Shown: positions 24,305 through 33,759, counted from the stretch's first letter. The stretch is 64,000 nucleotides of DNA from Paenibacillus paridis (GCF_006345825.1 NZ_VCIX01000091.1:186001-250000), one strand, 5' to 3'. Program-made: numbers and translations. Notes: generated by a model not told the origin, from the letters alone.

Positions 24305-25585
24305 ATGTTGGACATGAAATGGATCAGAGCAAATCAGGAGCAAGTACAGACAGTAGCCAATCAGAAGGGAATTCAGATTTCGATTGCTGAGCTGCTGCTG
24401 AAGGACGAGAAGAAGCGTTTGCTGCAGCAGGAAACAGAGGTTTTCCGTGCCGAGCGCAACAAGCTGTCGAATCAGATTGGCAGGCTGGTAAAGCAAGGGG
24501 CTCATAGCGAAGTGGAGCAGATTAGGCAAAGGGTAAAGGAATCGAATGAAAAGCTGGCAGTTCTGGAGACGGAGCTTGTCCGCGCTGAAGAACAGGTTGC
24601 CGAGCTGATGGTTTTGGTGCCGAACATCGTATCGCCAGATACGCCGGGGGGGCGATCGGATGCAGATAATGTGGAACGGAGACGGGTGGGCGAGGCGCCA
24701 AGCTTTGCCTTTGAGACCCGTGACCATATGGAGCTCGGTGAGCTTCATGAAATGGTTGACGTGCAGCGCGGGGTCAAAGCGGCGGGTAGCCGCAATTATT
24801 ACTTGAAGGGTGCAGGAGTGCTGCTCCACCGCGCTGTTCAGCAGCTGGCCATCGATTTGCTATTGCGGAAAGGGTACACGCTGCTGGATGTCCCGTTGAT
24901 GGTTCGTACCGAAGCGATGAACCATACCGGATTTTTTCCGCTAGGGGAGGATCAGACCTACCGAATTGCGAATGAGGATAAATGGCTGGTTGGTACCTCG
25001 GAGGTGCCGCTTATTACCTTTCATGCCAACGAAATCGTCGAGGCGGATGTACCAATTAAGTTGGCAGCTGCTTCGAACTGCTTCCGCAGCGAAGTAGGCT
25101 CGGCAGGAAGGGATGTTCATGGCTTGTATCGTGTCCATCAATTTGCAAAGGTGGAGCAGGTCATTATATGCAAAGCGGATCCGGAGCTCTCGGAGCGGCT
25201 GCTTCAGGAGATTACGGCAAATGCCGAGGAGCTGCTTCAGCTATTGGAGCTGCCTTACCGCGTAATGGCCGTTTGTACGGGAGATATGTCGCAAAAAACC
25301 TATAAACAATACGACATTGAGACGTGGATGCCCAGCCGCGGGGCTTATGGGGAAACGCATTCGTCGTCGAACCTGCATGATTTCCAGGCGCGGCGCTCGA
25401 ATATCCGCTACCGAGCCGAGGATGGCACGCTCCTGTACTGCCATACGCTCAATAATACAGCGGTAGCAAGCCCGCGCATCCTGATTCCGTTGCTGGAGAA
25501 CCATCAGCAGGAAGACGGTTCGATTCATATTCCGGCAGCGCTTCGGCCTTATATGAACGGCATGGAGCGGCTTATGGTTACCTAA
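24305..25585 (+). CDS. serS: Seryl-tRNA synthetase, divergent form
   Basis: A 426-residue class II synthetase. An N-terminal coiled-coil arm spans ~25-105, followed by the catalytic core with TSEVPLITFHANE, motif 2 FRSEVGSAGRDVHGLYRVHQF split by one residue from the usual TRGLIRQHQF, and QARRSNIRYR. Two blocks differ from the common bacterial enzyme: GETHSSSN replaces REISSCSN, and NNTAVASPRILIPLLE replaces the usual NGSGLAVGRT-type motif 3 stretch. ATG 24305 follows AAAAGGAG. A second, standard serS elsewhere is likely (inference). Expression is controlled by the T-box leader. Confidence 0.92.
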   Translation: MLDMKWIRANQEQVQTVANQKGIQISIAELLLKDEKKRLLQQETEVFRAERNKLSNQIGRLVKQGAHSEVEQIRQRVKESNEKLAVLETELVRAEEQVAELMVLVPNIVSPDTPGGRSDADNVERRRVGEAPSFAFETRDHMELGELHEMVDVQRGVKAAGSRNYYLKGAGVLLHRAVQQLAIDLLLRKGYTLLDVPLMVRTEAMNHTGFFPLGEDQTYRIANEDKWLVGTSEVPLITFHANEIVEADVPIKLAAASNCFRSEVGSAGRDVHGLYRVHQFAKVEQVIICKADPELSERLLQEITANAEELLQLLELPYRVMAVCTGDMSQKTYKQYDIETWMPSRGAYGETHSSSNLHDFQARRSNIRYRAEDGTLLYCHTLNNTAVASPRILIPLLENHQQEDGSIHIPAALRPYMNGMERLMVT

Positions 25586-25593
25586 TAAGAAAA

Positions 25594-25632
25594 GTGCGGT
25601 TAGAAATGGTGCGCAGCACATCCTAACCGCAC
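25594..25632 (+). terminator. Hairpin after serS
   Basis: GTGCGGTTAG/CTAACCGCAC stem, 19-nt loop containing a small GTGC/GCAC pairing; no clear T-run. Confidence 0.55.
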
Positions 25633-26025
25633 GTTCCTGCACTTGTTATATTTTTCTCCCCATATGGAGTGCCTTTGTATGCACAAATATGCAGGATTCA
25701 TAACGGTATAACGCTCTAAAAAATTTTCATTCCTGGTGTTTGGTTTTTAGTAATAATACGGTTTTCTTCCTTCATCATTTGTTTTCTGTGACCCGCCTAT
25801 GGAATGAATTTCGCTGTCTTACGATTGATTTAAAATGAATATTAGAATTTAAAGCTGCAATGAAGAGAGTAGACCGTTTTGAAGTAACGTAGAATCCGTC
25901 CATGCGGCCTTGCTCTTCCCGTACAAAGTCTCACGAAAACAATGAACCTAGCTGACACCGTGACCTTTAAATCATAATCTCCCTGCGCTGTACTAACACA
26001 TGATTATCCTCTGTACAACATATAT
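25633..26025. other. Intergenic, nothing recognised
   Basis: AT-rich stretch after the serS hairpin without an ORF that has a ribosome site, and without recognisable RNA motifs, up to the dyad repeat element. Confidence 0.5.
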
Positions 26026-26210
26026 AGATGGAATTTCTCCCGCTAAAATATCAAAATTCGATTGGCAAACGAATTAGCTGGATTTTGTCCTGTTAATCTA
26101 GACGATTTCCAGCATTATCGACTAATTTATTGGAATTAGAGGGATAAATTCCTTCTAAACACCTCTATAATCCAAAATTCAATAAAGTAACGGGAGAAAT
26201 TCCAGCTAAT
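26026..26210 (+). repeat. Dyad-symmetric repeat element, copy 1
   Basis: Four copies of a 12-bp core (consensus GGAATTTMTCCC) at 26030-26041 (+), 26080-26091 (+), 26141-26152 (-) and 26192-26203 (-). Spacings are 50, 61 and 51 bp and the block is symmetric about 26116. Flanks conserved around each core are TAGMW on the left and about GYTAA on the right. The same block occurs inverted at 42538-42735. Confidence 0.85.
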
Positions 26211-26270
26211 TCGGAAGTGGAAGGAAATAGAACAAAGTTTATTAACCATTTTTCTCTTTAAATTCATAAC

Positions 26271-26299
26271 AAAAAGAGCTCCTACAATCAGAGCTCTTT
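26271..26299 (-). terminator. Intrinsic terminator of the DUF1284 gene
   Basis: AAAGAGCTC/GAGCTCTTT stem with a 9-nt loop and a T-run on the minus strand. Confidence 0.8.
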
Positions 26300-26355
26300 G
26301 ACTGATGATAATCACTTTAAGCGCCTGTCCAACGTATCCTAAATCCAACTATGGG

Positions 26356-26775
26356 TTAAACGCCTGCCTTGGGAAGAGGGATGCCTTGAGCGATAAGGCC
26401 AACGCCTTCCGCGCAAACGCCGTACTTTTCCCATGGGCAAGTGGTACAGAGGCTGCTAATATCAGCAGGTACCATAACAGCAGCTACGCGGCTGCAAATC
26501 GCCTGCCAGCTGTCCCGCTCGCCTGTACGAAGCCCTAGCTTTGCAAGCACCGCTTCATCTAGCCCATAGACCGTGCCTTCGCAATGATAGGCTTTGTCCG
26601 GCGGATAAGCACGGCAAACGTCATCCGGACCTAGTATAATTTCAACCTCAGTGTCGGGTTTCGTGCGCAGCGTCTCGTAAATAATGGTCATATTCGCGCA
26701 AAAGTCCTCCGAATACCCCATGCCCCGAAAGCCGAGAAGGCATAGCAGATGGTGGCCGCGCAATCGTATCGTCAT
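26356..26775 (-). CDS. DUF1284 cysteine-rich protein
   Basis: A 139-residue protein opening with RLRGHHLLCLLGFRGMGYS, the hallmark of DUF1284. Eight cysteines are present, including LCTTCPW and a following VCAEG, which looks like a ferredoxin-type or other Fe-S cluster site (inference). ATG 26775 lies behind AAGGAG; the frame extends to 26817 without a site. No function is established for the family. Confidence 0.88.
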   Translation of the reverse strand: MTIRLRGHHLLCLLGFRGMGYSEDFCANMTIIYETLRTKPDTEVEIILGPDDVCRAYPPDKAYHCEGTVYGLDEAVLAKLGLRTGERDSWQAICSRVAAVMVPADISSLCTTCPWEKYGVCAEGVGLIAQGIPLPKAGV

Positions 26776-26869
26776 CGCTGTACCGCTCCTTATGCTAAAA
26801 AAGAATATGTTAACCATTTTAGCATAAGTAGAAGTTTACATATAGAGTGGTTTACTTAGGCGACGACGG

Positions 26870-27388
26870 TTAGTGGCTCAAGTATTGGTCTTGAATGACC
26901 TTCCAGTGATGAAGCTCATGTCCAGCAATAATATAGGCTAAAGCTCTAGCTGAGATCGGAGCGTCGTTTGCTGTTCCAATCCGCTGCCAAGCCTCTTCGG
27001 ATAAGCCGCGCAGTAGCGTAAGCGTTGCTTTACGGACCGAGATATAATCCTCGATGACTTGGGATAAAGTCCATTCTTGAAACGAGGACCCGCTCATAAA
27101 TTCGTCCTGATCATAACCGGCAAGAGGCGTTTGGTCACCGCGCGCGATGCGAAGCAGGCGATAGGCCATGACGCGCTCATTATCGGAGATATGTCCAATT
27201 ACCTCTTTCAACGTCCACTTTCCCTCGGCATAACGATAGTTGGACTGCTGTTCGGGAATGTCGGAGAGCAGTTCTGTCGTGCTTGTCAGCTGCTTCGTTA
27301 AAATTTCAATGATTGATTCTTCTCCAACCAAACCAACATATTGCTCATAGTAAGGCAAATATTCTTCTCTAGACGGTCTCTGCGGCAT
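26870..27388 (-). CDS. DinB family protein
   Basis: A 172-residue four-helix DinB_2 protein. The three metal-binding His are in GHISDNERVMAYRLLRIARG and GHELHHWKVIQ. Such proteins are putative metal-dependent thiol transferases (bacillithiol-S-transferase fold). AGGAGG precedes the ATG. It is transcribed away from the Cache-AraC regulator region but on the same strand; no operon partner is evident. Confidence 0.9.
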   Translation of the reverse strand: MPQRPSREEYLPYYEQYVGLVGEESIIEILTKQLTSTTELLSDIPEQQSNYRYAEGKWTLKEVIGHISDNERVMAYRLLRIARGDQTPLAGYDQDEFMSGSSFQEWTLSQVIEDYISVRKATLTLLRGLSEEAWQRIGTANDAPISARALAYIIAGHELHHWKVIQDQYLSH

Positions 27389-27454
27389 GTGTGCAGCCTC
27401 CTACTCAAATTAAAAAGCATAGTTTCTTCCAAAAGCATTTACTCTCTTTATCGG

Positions 27455-29758
27455 TTATCCGGTCCGTTTTTTATAGCGGTATTGTCCAGGCGTCATCCCT
27501 TCCTGTTTGCGGAAGGAGCGAATGAAATTTTGCGAGTTGTTGTAACAAAGCTTGGCGGCAATGTCCTTAATGGGCATATCGCTGTCTTCGAGCCATTTCT
27601 TTGCCATCTGGAATCGGTATATCGTCAAATACTCGCTGAACGAATAACCCGTTTCCTTCCGGAAAACGCTGCTCAAATAATTCGCATTATAATGAAGGTG
27701 CGAAGCGCATTCCTCTAGCGTGAGATCGGTATCGAATTGATGCTGCACAAGATCGATGATTTTCTCGGAAATGTTATGGTACTGCGCTTCCTGGCGGTCC
27801 TTGAAAATTTTAACCAATGGATAAACGACTCTAGTCCAGAACCAGTCATCGATTTCTGCCGTGGTATGAAGTTCCAGCAGCTCCTCCAGCAGCGACCCCT
27901 TCCTAGGGTGGATCTGAGTTAAGCTAACACCGGATTCCTGCATAATAATCAGCAGGTTGTTGAGCAGCCGGGCAAGGGGGATTTGATATTCCTGCGGTGA
28001 CAATTCAATTGCGAATACCGCTTGCAGGAAAGTGCGAAGCAGCTCCTTCGCCCTGTCTTTGTCGGCCAGTTTGATGGCATCCATAAGCTCATTCTCCAGA
28101 TGGGCTGGATAGTTGAGATTCAAATAATGCTTGCCCTCGTTCACGTTCTCATACTGGATGATGATGCCCTCGCCTAATTTGATTCGATGCTTGAGCGCCT
28201 CGAGCCCTTCCCTATATGCGATAGCAAGCGAGGAGAAGGAAGAGAACGGCAGACTCATGCCGATGCTGACCTGAACGTTCAAATAGCTTGTAATCTGCTG
28301 CTGAAGATGCTCGGTCAATGCGTATTTGGCATTATGGAAAGCCTTGGAATCGGTCTCTGCGCTTCCGATAATCGTGACGATCGTTTGATCCATAATTATA
28401 GGCGCAAGGCGCAGATCGGACGGGATGAGCTCCTCAAGCATGTTATGCACGGCAAAAAGCAGCAGCTCCAGGTCGTTTTTGGAGTAGCGGCTGTGATCGG
28501 GAAAATCAATTTGGAGCGTAATGGCCGCCATCGTTCTCCACGCTTTCAGCTGCTGGCTGTAGCCGAATTGCTCTAGCCGCTCGGAAATTTCACTAGGCTT
28601 GACCGTCCCTTGGAAGACCTTCACGAAGAAGAAGGTACGAACCTGCTGGAGGTGTTGATGTACTTCTTTCTCCAGCGCGGTCTTGGACTGGAAGAGATGC
28701 GCGACACGCTCGCCGATCGCTTGGAACTCATTGGTGTTCCGCTTCCGAATATCCGTTGGACGTTCGCCGATCTGGTTCAGGAGCAGCTGGATGGGCGAGT
28801 ACATGCGGCGTGAGCCGATCCATGCCAGAAGCATAGATAGCAGAAGCATAAACAGGCATACGTAGAGAGTATACGTGCCAATCTTGTTGGATTCCTTCGT
28901 CATGGCAGCAATGGAGGTCGTTGATAAATAAGTCCAGCCATTAAGCTCGGAGCGGTAGTAGGTCACGGAGTAATTTTTTTGCTCCACGGCAGTCGTAAAT
29001 TGACCGGAGGATTCGCCTAATTGCTCGGGCAATATTCCGCTTACGGCTATCGGCTTGCCAATTAGGGAATGATCCTGGTGCAGCAAAATACGGTTCTGAT
29101 CGTCCAGAATCATAATATTGGAGAAATGATCACCCTTATTGTCGAGAAGCTCCTGCAGACTGCAGGTCGGTATATTGGCAAGTGCCAAGCCGTACTTTTC
29201 AAGTCCGTTCGTCGGCAGCTTCTTGACGAGGCTGATGCTGTAGGCGCAGGCTTCGCTTCCGGCGGCTTCCTCGCTATAAAACCATTTGGACGGATTCAGC
29301 ACCCAAGTGGTGCCTTCAGCAACTTGCATCAAACCGGATAGCTGTTCATAATAAGCATACTGCTCGAAGGAATAGAGACCTGAGTTTTTGATCATCCAAT
29401 TGTGGCGTTCATTGATCAGCACCACATCCTCGAGCTTGGTGTCGAAGGATTGCATATGCCGAATTTCGCTTCTAAGGTCGTCGTACATGACAAACTCATT
29501 AACCGTTAAGGGCTGGTTCATCGCTTTTCTCAGCACGGTCGAGTTAATGACCTGATTTAGCGTATGGTTGACAGTCGTTAATTTCTGCTCTACATTTGAA
29601 TTAATTTGCATAATCAGCTGCATTTTTCCTGAGTTTACATTTTTCTGGATTTCGTTGGAAGAAGTTGCGTAAGAGAAGGCGCCAATAAAAATAACCGGCA
29701 GCGTGCTGAGCAGAAAGCCGTAGATCGTCATTTTGCTTAAGAAGGTTAAGGACCGCAC
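27455..29758 (-). CDS. Cache-domain AraC family regulator
   Basis: About 767 residues. A first membrane helix (~10-30), an extracellular dCache-like sensor (~30-290), a second helix (~292-312), a long cytoplasmic linker, and a C-terminal AraC domain (~665-765) with TLEECASHLHYNANYLSSVFRK and IAAKLCYNNSQNFIRSFRKQ. It is a one-component membrane-bound regulator of the YesS type. GTG 29770 lacks a ribosome site, whereas GTG 29758 is nine bases after AAGGTG. It is divergent from the binding-protein gene at 29905 and probably activates the rhamnogalacturonan locus. Confidence 0.9.
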   Translation of the reverse strand: MRSLTFLSKMTIYGFLLSTLPVIFIGAFSYATSSNEIQKNVNSGKMQLIMQINSNVEQKLTTVNHTLNQVINSTVLRKAMNQPLTVNEFVMYDDLRSEIRHMQSFDTKLEDVVLINERHNWMIKNSGLYSFEQYAYYEQLSGLMQVAEGTTWVLNPSKWFYSEEAAGSEACAYSISLVKKLPTNGLEKYGLALANIPTCSLQELLDNKGDHFSNIMILDDQNRILLHQDHSLIGKPIAVSGILPEQLGESSGQFTTAVEQKNYSVTYYRSELNGWTYLSTTSIAAMTKESNKIGTYTLYVCLFMLLLSMLLAWIGSRRMYSPIQLLLNQIGERPTDIRKRNTNEFQAIGERVAHLFQSKTALEKEVHQHLQQVRTFFFVKVFQGTVKPSEISERLEQFGYSQQLKAWRTMAAITLQIDFPDHSRYSKNDLELLLFAVHNMLEELIPSDLRLAPIIMDQTIVTIIGSAETDSKAFHNAKYALTEHLQQQITSYLNVQVSIGMSLPFSSFSSLAIAYREGLEALKHRIKLGEGIIIQYENVNEGKHYLNLNYPAHLENELMDAIKLADKDRAKELLRTFLQAVFAIELSPQEYQIPLARLLNNLLIIMQESGVSLTQIHPRKGSLLEELLELHTTAEIDDWFWTRVVYPLVKIFKDRQEAQYHNISEKIIDLVQHQFDTDLTLEECASHLHYNANYLSSVFRKETGYSFSEYLTIYRFQMAKKWLEDSDMPIKDIAAKLCYNNSQNFIRSFRKQEGMTPGQYRYKKRTG

Positions 29759-29904
29759 AGCTATCAACACCTTATCTGGGAATGAGAGAGCATTAGCTTT
29801 ATTTTAGTAAACGCATACATTTTGGGCAATAATCATCTGGCTTGCAGATGATCATTTCCTTAGATTATGAGCAGAAAAGGCTGATAACACAAGGAGGATT
29901 ACCG

Positions 29905-31425
29905 TTGGGAAATGATTCTTCGCAAGCTAGGCCAATTGCTGCCGTGCGTATTCTTGCTGCGCTGCTTATTCTCTTTCTATGCTCCTCCTGTGCATCGTCT
30001 AACGCCGGGAACCAGAACGAAAGCAGCAGCTTACCCGTCATTTCCATTATGGCGCCGCTTCATTTTCCCCACCCGCCAAGCCAGGAAATCATTGCGCAAG
30101 TCGAAGCTTTGGCGAAAGTGAAGCTGGATATCAATTGGGTCCCCGATGGCATTTATACAGATAAAATGAACACGGCGTTGTCCACAAACTCATTGAAGAA
30201 GGCGACGTTTGTGAAGCATACGGACTATATTTTCGTGAAAAATGCGATCCGTTCCGGCTCGTTTTGGGAAATTGGCTCCTATTTGGAGAGGTTCCCGAAT
30301 TTAAGGCATCTGGACGCAGGCATACTTGCACAAGCTGCGATTGACGGGCAGGTGTTCGGGTTATACACGGAACGTCCTTCATCAAGGCAAGGCATTATTA
30401 TTAGGCAGGATTGGCTTGAAGCATTAAAGCTGGGCAAGCCGGAAACGCTGGAGGACCTCTATGAGGTCATCAAGCAGTTTACGCTAGGAGATCCGGATGG
30501 CAACGGCCAGCAGGATACAGTTGGGCTTGCGGATCGGAATGACTTGGTGTTTGGCGCATTTAAGACGCTAAGCTCTTATTTCGGTACGCCTAACAACTGG
30601 GGCATTGTAGACAAGAAGGTTATTCCGGAGTTTGAAACCGCGCCGTATCTGGAGACGATGAACTTCATGAAGCGGCTGTATGATGAGAAGCTGATGAACG
30701 CGGATTTTGCGGTAACAAGCAAAGAGATGCAGCGGGACCAAATTATCCGCGGAGCCGCTGGCGTTTATATTGGAAGCATGACCGACGTGCAGCGTCTGTC
30801 AGACGAGGCAAAGCAGCTTAACCCAAAGGCTCGTTTTACGCTGGTGAACAGAATCCAAGGGCCCGGAGGCGGCTACCGTATCTGGTCGATTCCCAACTAT
30901 AACGGTCTCTATTTATTTTCGAAAAAGGCGATCCGTACGGAAGCGGAATTGCTGGAGCAGTTGGCCTTCTTCGACCGCACCATGGACAAAGAGCTGGCTA
31001 ATTTGATGCGATACGGAATCGAAGGAAAGCATTATACGTTGAACGGTGAGAAGGTTCAGCTTCCTGAAGCAACCTCGCAGCTTCGTGTTACGGAGGTAAA
31101 TGCGCTCTACCCGCTCATGATTGCGGATCTGAGTAACCCTAACCTGCTAAAAGTAGCTGAGAAGGAGTCCATGTGGGAGCTGGCAGAGCGTCTGAGTGCG
31201 GACAATGATAAATTTATCGTCAAAGATCCGACGATTGGCTTGGAATCCAAGACATACGATGAGAAAAGCATGGAGCTGAACAAAATCATCTCCGATGCTA
31301 CCTACAAATATATACTTGGCCAAATTAGCGCCGATGGCTTCTATCAGGAGGTTGACCGCTGGAAGCGCAGTGGCGGCAGTCAGATGATGGCTGAGTATAC
31401 GGATGCTTATTTTAAGAGGGAATGA
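29905..31425 (+). CDS. Extracellular solute-binding lipoprotein (LplA/YtcQ-like), first copy
   Basis: About 506 residues. A lipoprotein signal peptide ends in LFLCSSC. The mature part is a large type 1 sugar-binding protein with the calcium-binding-like GDPDGNGQQDTVGLADRND and a C-terminal YKYILGQ block. The frame opens at 29842, but TTG 29905 lies eight bases after AGGAGG and starts directly before the signal peptide. It is a close paralogue of the protein encoded at 32165. It should present oligogalacturonide-type sugars to the permeases at 33821 and 34810, or act as a sensor partner of the divergent regulator (inference). Confidence 0.9.
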   Translation: MGNDSSQARPIAAVRILAALLILFLCSSCASSNAGNQNESSSLPVISIMAPLHFPHPPSQEIIAQVEALAKVKLDINWVPDGIYTDKMNTALSTNSLKKATFVKHTDYIFVKNAIRSGSFWEIGSYLERFPNLRHLDAGILAQAAIDGQVFGLYTERPSSRQGIIIRQDWLEALKLGKPETLEDLYEVIKQFTLGDPDGNGQQDTVGLADRNDLVFGAFKTLSSYFGTPNNWGIVDKKVIPEFETAPYLETMNFMKRLYDEKLMNADFAVTSKEMQRDQIIRGAAGVYIGSMTDVQRLSDEAKQLNPKARFTLVNRIQGPGGGYRIWSIPNYNGLYLFSKKAIRTEAELLEQLAFFDRTMDKELANLMRYGIEGKHYTLNGEKVQLPEATSQLRVTEVNALYPLMIADLSNPNLLKVAEKESMWELAERLSADNDKFIVKDPTIGLESKTYDEKSMELNKIISDATYKYILGQISADGFYQEVDRWKRSGGSQMMAEYTDAYFKRE

Positions 31426-31454
31426 GGTTTCATTTGATCAGAAGCTTCGGCTTA

Positions 31455-31509
31455 GCAAATAAGAGCAGTCTGGACCGTCCGTTAGGGCAGGCAGACTGCT
31501 CTTATTTGC
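31455..31509 (+). terminator. Long-stem hairpin after the first binding-protein gene
   Basis: An 18-bp perfect stem (GCAAATAAGAGCAGTCTG and complement) with a 19-nt loop. No clear T-run, but it separates this gene from the downstream cluster. Confidence 0.65.
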
Positions 31510-31729
31510 TTGCCTATTCGGAAGAGAACAACGGAATGGAATCGGGACAAAATACATATTATGAGCATAAAGTTGCATATCATATGTCGATTTATGTTAA
31601 TATACTAATACTTTTGTCTCATTTAATCGGATTTTGTTCAGAAAATGTACAGCGGCATTTTATATAATAAAAATAATGTAAGTAATTCATCCTATATCCT
31701 AATCTAGACAACATGGAGTGTGACTTGAA

Positions 31730-31912
31730 ATGAAAACAGAAATTTTCAAAGAAATACATAAGTTTAGCCATGACGATGAGTGGAGATACCGATTGCTTAT
31801 TAGAGGTCTTCAAAGCATTCAGGAAGAGAAAAAAAGCCAAGGCTTCTTCAAGAAGCTAGAGAGACGGTTCGTTCGAAAATATAAGAGGATCAAAGTTTCC
31901 GCATGGAAATAA
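31730..31912 (+). CDS. 60-residue basic hypothetical protein
   Basis: MKTEIFKEIHKFSHDDEWRY continues into a Lys/Arg-rich helix (FFKKLERRFVRKYKRIK). No membrane segment. GGAG lies about 11 nt before the ATG, and an intrinsic terminator starts 25 nt after the stop, which supports a discrete gene. It is inserted between the two binding-protein genes. Function not recognised. Confidence 0.55.
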   Translation: MKTEIFKEIHKFSHDDEWRYRLLIRGLQSIQEEKKSQGFFKKLERRFVRKYKRIKVSAWK

Positions 31913-31937
31913 ACATATAAGTAGCGAAAGTTAACCG

Positions 31938-31966
31938 AGGGTGAAGAACAATCTTCATCCTTTTTT
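31938..31966 (+). terminator. Intrinsic terminator
   Basis: AGGGTGAAGA-acaa-TCTTCATCCT stem with one G-U pair, then six T. Confidence 0.85.
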
Positions 31967-32041
31967 GCGTTGTCATCAAATCCACTTGGACGAACATGAA
32001 TATAAGCACGTGCCGGTTCAGGTGTCATTTTCTTCAGCGAT

Positions 32042-32092
32042 AATCATTCCTTCAGATGAGTCGCGGAAAGCGCCTGAGATGAGGGAATGATT
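32042..32092. repeat. Inverted repeat upstream of the second binding-protein gene
   Basis: AATCATTCC (32042-32050) and GGAATGATT (32084-32092) flank 33 bp that includes a TCAG/CTGA pairing. It lies about 70 nt before the ribosome site and could be an operator or leader structure. Confidence 0.45.
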
Positions 32093-32164
32093 GTTTCGGC
32101 ACCATCAATCGGCATGGTAGCTTGAAGGCGTAGCAACCAAAACGTAAATGGAGGTCAACGCTGT

Positions 32165-33724
32165 ATGAAGAAAAAATCGTTTTCGATTCTGATGGGCGTG
32201 GTTTTGACATTTAGCTTGCTGCTCGCCGCTTGCTCGGGTGGCAACAAGGCCGGGAGCAATAATCCTTCAACGGCGCCAAGCAATGACAGCGGGGAAAAGA
32301 CAGCAGAGACGGCCAAGCCGGCAGAACCGGAGAAGCCTACAGAAATTACGATCATGCTTCCGCTTAATATCGCGGAGACTCCACCGGATACGATTAAGAA
32401 CGAGCTGGAGAAGCTGACGAATACGAAGCTTACGTACCAGTTCTTCCCGGCAGACACGTACGAAGAGAAGCTCAATGCTTCCTTCGCTACAGGCTCGCTG
32501 CCGCAGGTAACGTATCTGAAAAATCAGGCGACCTTCGTACAAATGAAAGAAGCGATCCGCGAAGGGCAGTTCTGGGAAATCGGGCCGTATTTGAGCGAGT
32601 TCCCGAACCTAGGCAAGCTTAAGGAAGAGATCTTGAACAATACGAAGGTGGACGGCAAGCTGTACTCCGTTTATATCGGCAGGCCGCTCGCTCGCCAAGG
32701 CATTATATACCGCAAGGACTGGGCGGATAAGATGGGCATTGCCGCACCGGCCAATGTAGATGAGCTGTTTGCGATGATGGAGAAATATACGACGGGCGAT
32801 CCGGACGGAAATGGCAAGTCGGATACGATTGGGCTGGCTGACCGCAATGATCTTATCTATGGCGCTTTCAAAACGGTATCCGCGTGGTTCGGTACCCCTA
32901 ACGGGTGGGGAGAAAGAGAGGGCCTGCTTGTACCTGATTTTACGACTCCGGAATATACGGCAACGATGGATTATATCAAAAAAATCCGTGATGCCAAGCT
33001 GATGAACGTGGATTTTGCGGCGACAAGCAAAACGGATCAAGTCAATATGTTCACAAGCGGCAAGGCTGGCGTCTATATCGGCTCCATGCAGGATGTCGAT
33101 TCCCTTGTGAAGGATCTGGTCAAAAACGTACCGACAGCCGTCGTAGATACGCACAGCATGGTTGCCGGCCCGCAAGGGCAATTGGCCTCTTGGTCAATTC
33201 CGGGTTACAACAATGTAGCGCTATTCCCGAAATCAGCGATTAAGGATGAAGCGGAATTGAAGAAGATTTTGGCTTTCTTCGACAAGCTGATGACGCCGGA
33301 AGTATCCAATGTGATGTACTGGGGAATTGAAGGCACTCATTACACGGTCGTAGACGGCAAAGCTAAAGCTTCTTCAGATAAAGAGCTGACTGAGCGCGAG
33401 GTGAAAGGCTACAAGGACAGCGTCATTGGCGAGCCGGAAACAAACGGCATGTACGAGGGCTATCATGAGCTTCCTGCCCGTATTCATGCGGAGCAATTGA
33501 TTATAGAAAACGAGAAGATAGCGGTAGCCGACCCTACTGCGGCGCTGGATTCGCCAACGTATACGGAAAAAGGAACGGGGCTGCAGGATTTGATCAAGGA
33601 TGCGACCTACAAATATATTTACGGCTCGATCGACAAGGTCGGGTTCGATAAAGCGGTAGAGGACTGGAAGAAACGCGGCGGGGCTCAAATTATCGAAGAG
33701 TATAATGCAGCCTACAAGAAATAG
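32165..33724 (+). CDS. Extracellular solute-binding lipoprotein (LplA/YtcQ-like), second copy
   Basis: A 519-residue lipoprotein with signal peptide ending LLAACSGG, a Thr/Pro/Glu-rich linker (~25-55) and the sugar-binding fold. It shares long blocks with the protein at 29905 (AIREGQFWEIG, RQGIIYRKDW, GDPDGNGKSDTIGLADRND, FGTPNGWG). GGAGG precedes ATG. It lies directly upstream of the permease genes and is the likely dedicated receptor of this ABC transporter. Confidence 0.93.
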   Translation: MKKKSFSILMGVVLTFSLLLAACSGGNKAGSNNPSTAPSNDSGEKTAETAKPAEPEKPTEITIMLPLNIAETPPDTIKNELEKLTNTKLTYQFFPADTYEEKLNASFATGSLPQVTYLKNQATFVQMKEAIREGQFWEIGPYLSEFPNLGKLKEEILNNTKVDGKLYSVYIGRPLARQGIIYRKDWADKMGIAAPANVDELFAMMEKYTTGDPDGNGKSDTIGLADRNDLIYGAFKTVSAWFGTPNGWGEREGLLVPDFTTPEYTATMDYIKKIRDAKLMNVDFAATSKTDQVNMFTSGKAGVYIGSMQDVDSLVKDLVKNVPTAVVDTHSMVAGPQGQLASWSIPGYNNVALFPKSAIKDEAELKKILAFFDKLMTPEVSNVMYWGIEGTHYTVVDGKAKASSDKELTEREVKGYKDSVIGEPETNGMYEGYHELPARIHAEQLIIENEKIAVADPTAALDSPTYTEKGTGLQDLIKDATYKYIYGSIDKVGFDKAVEDWKKRGGAQIIEEYNAAYKK

Positions 33725-33759
33725 ACCGCAGCGCGAGCTGCAAGCCTAATAGCGAAGCC

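Noticed and set aside
29806-29819. TGTATGCGTTTACT (minus strand) between the Cache-AraC regulator and the first binding-protein gene; a similar GTATGCGTTTACA at 18409
   Set aside because: Each deviates from the cre consensus at two conserved positions; too weak to call as CcpA sites.
29832-29852. ATCATCTG/CAGATGAT hairpin in front of the first binding-protein gene
   Set aside because: Could be an AraC operator or leader hairpin, but a short AT-rich palindrome alone is not sufficient evidence.
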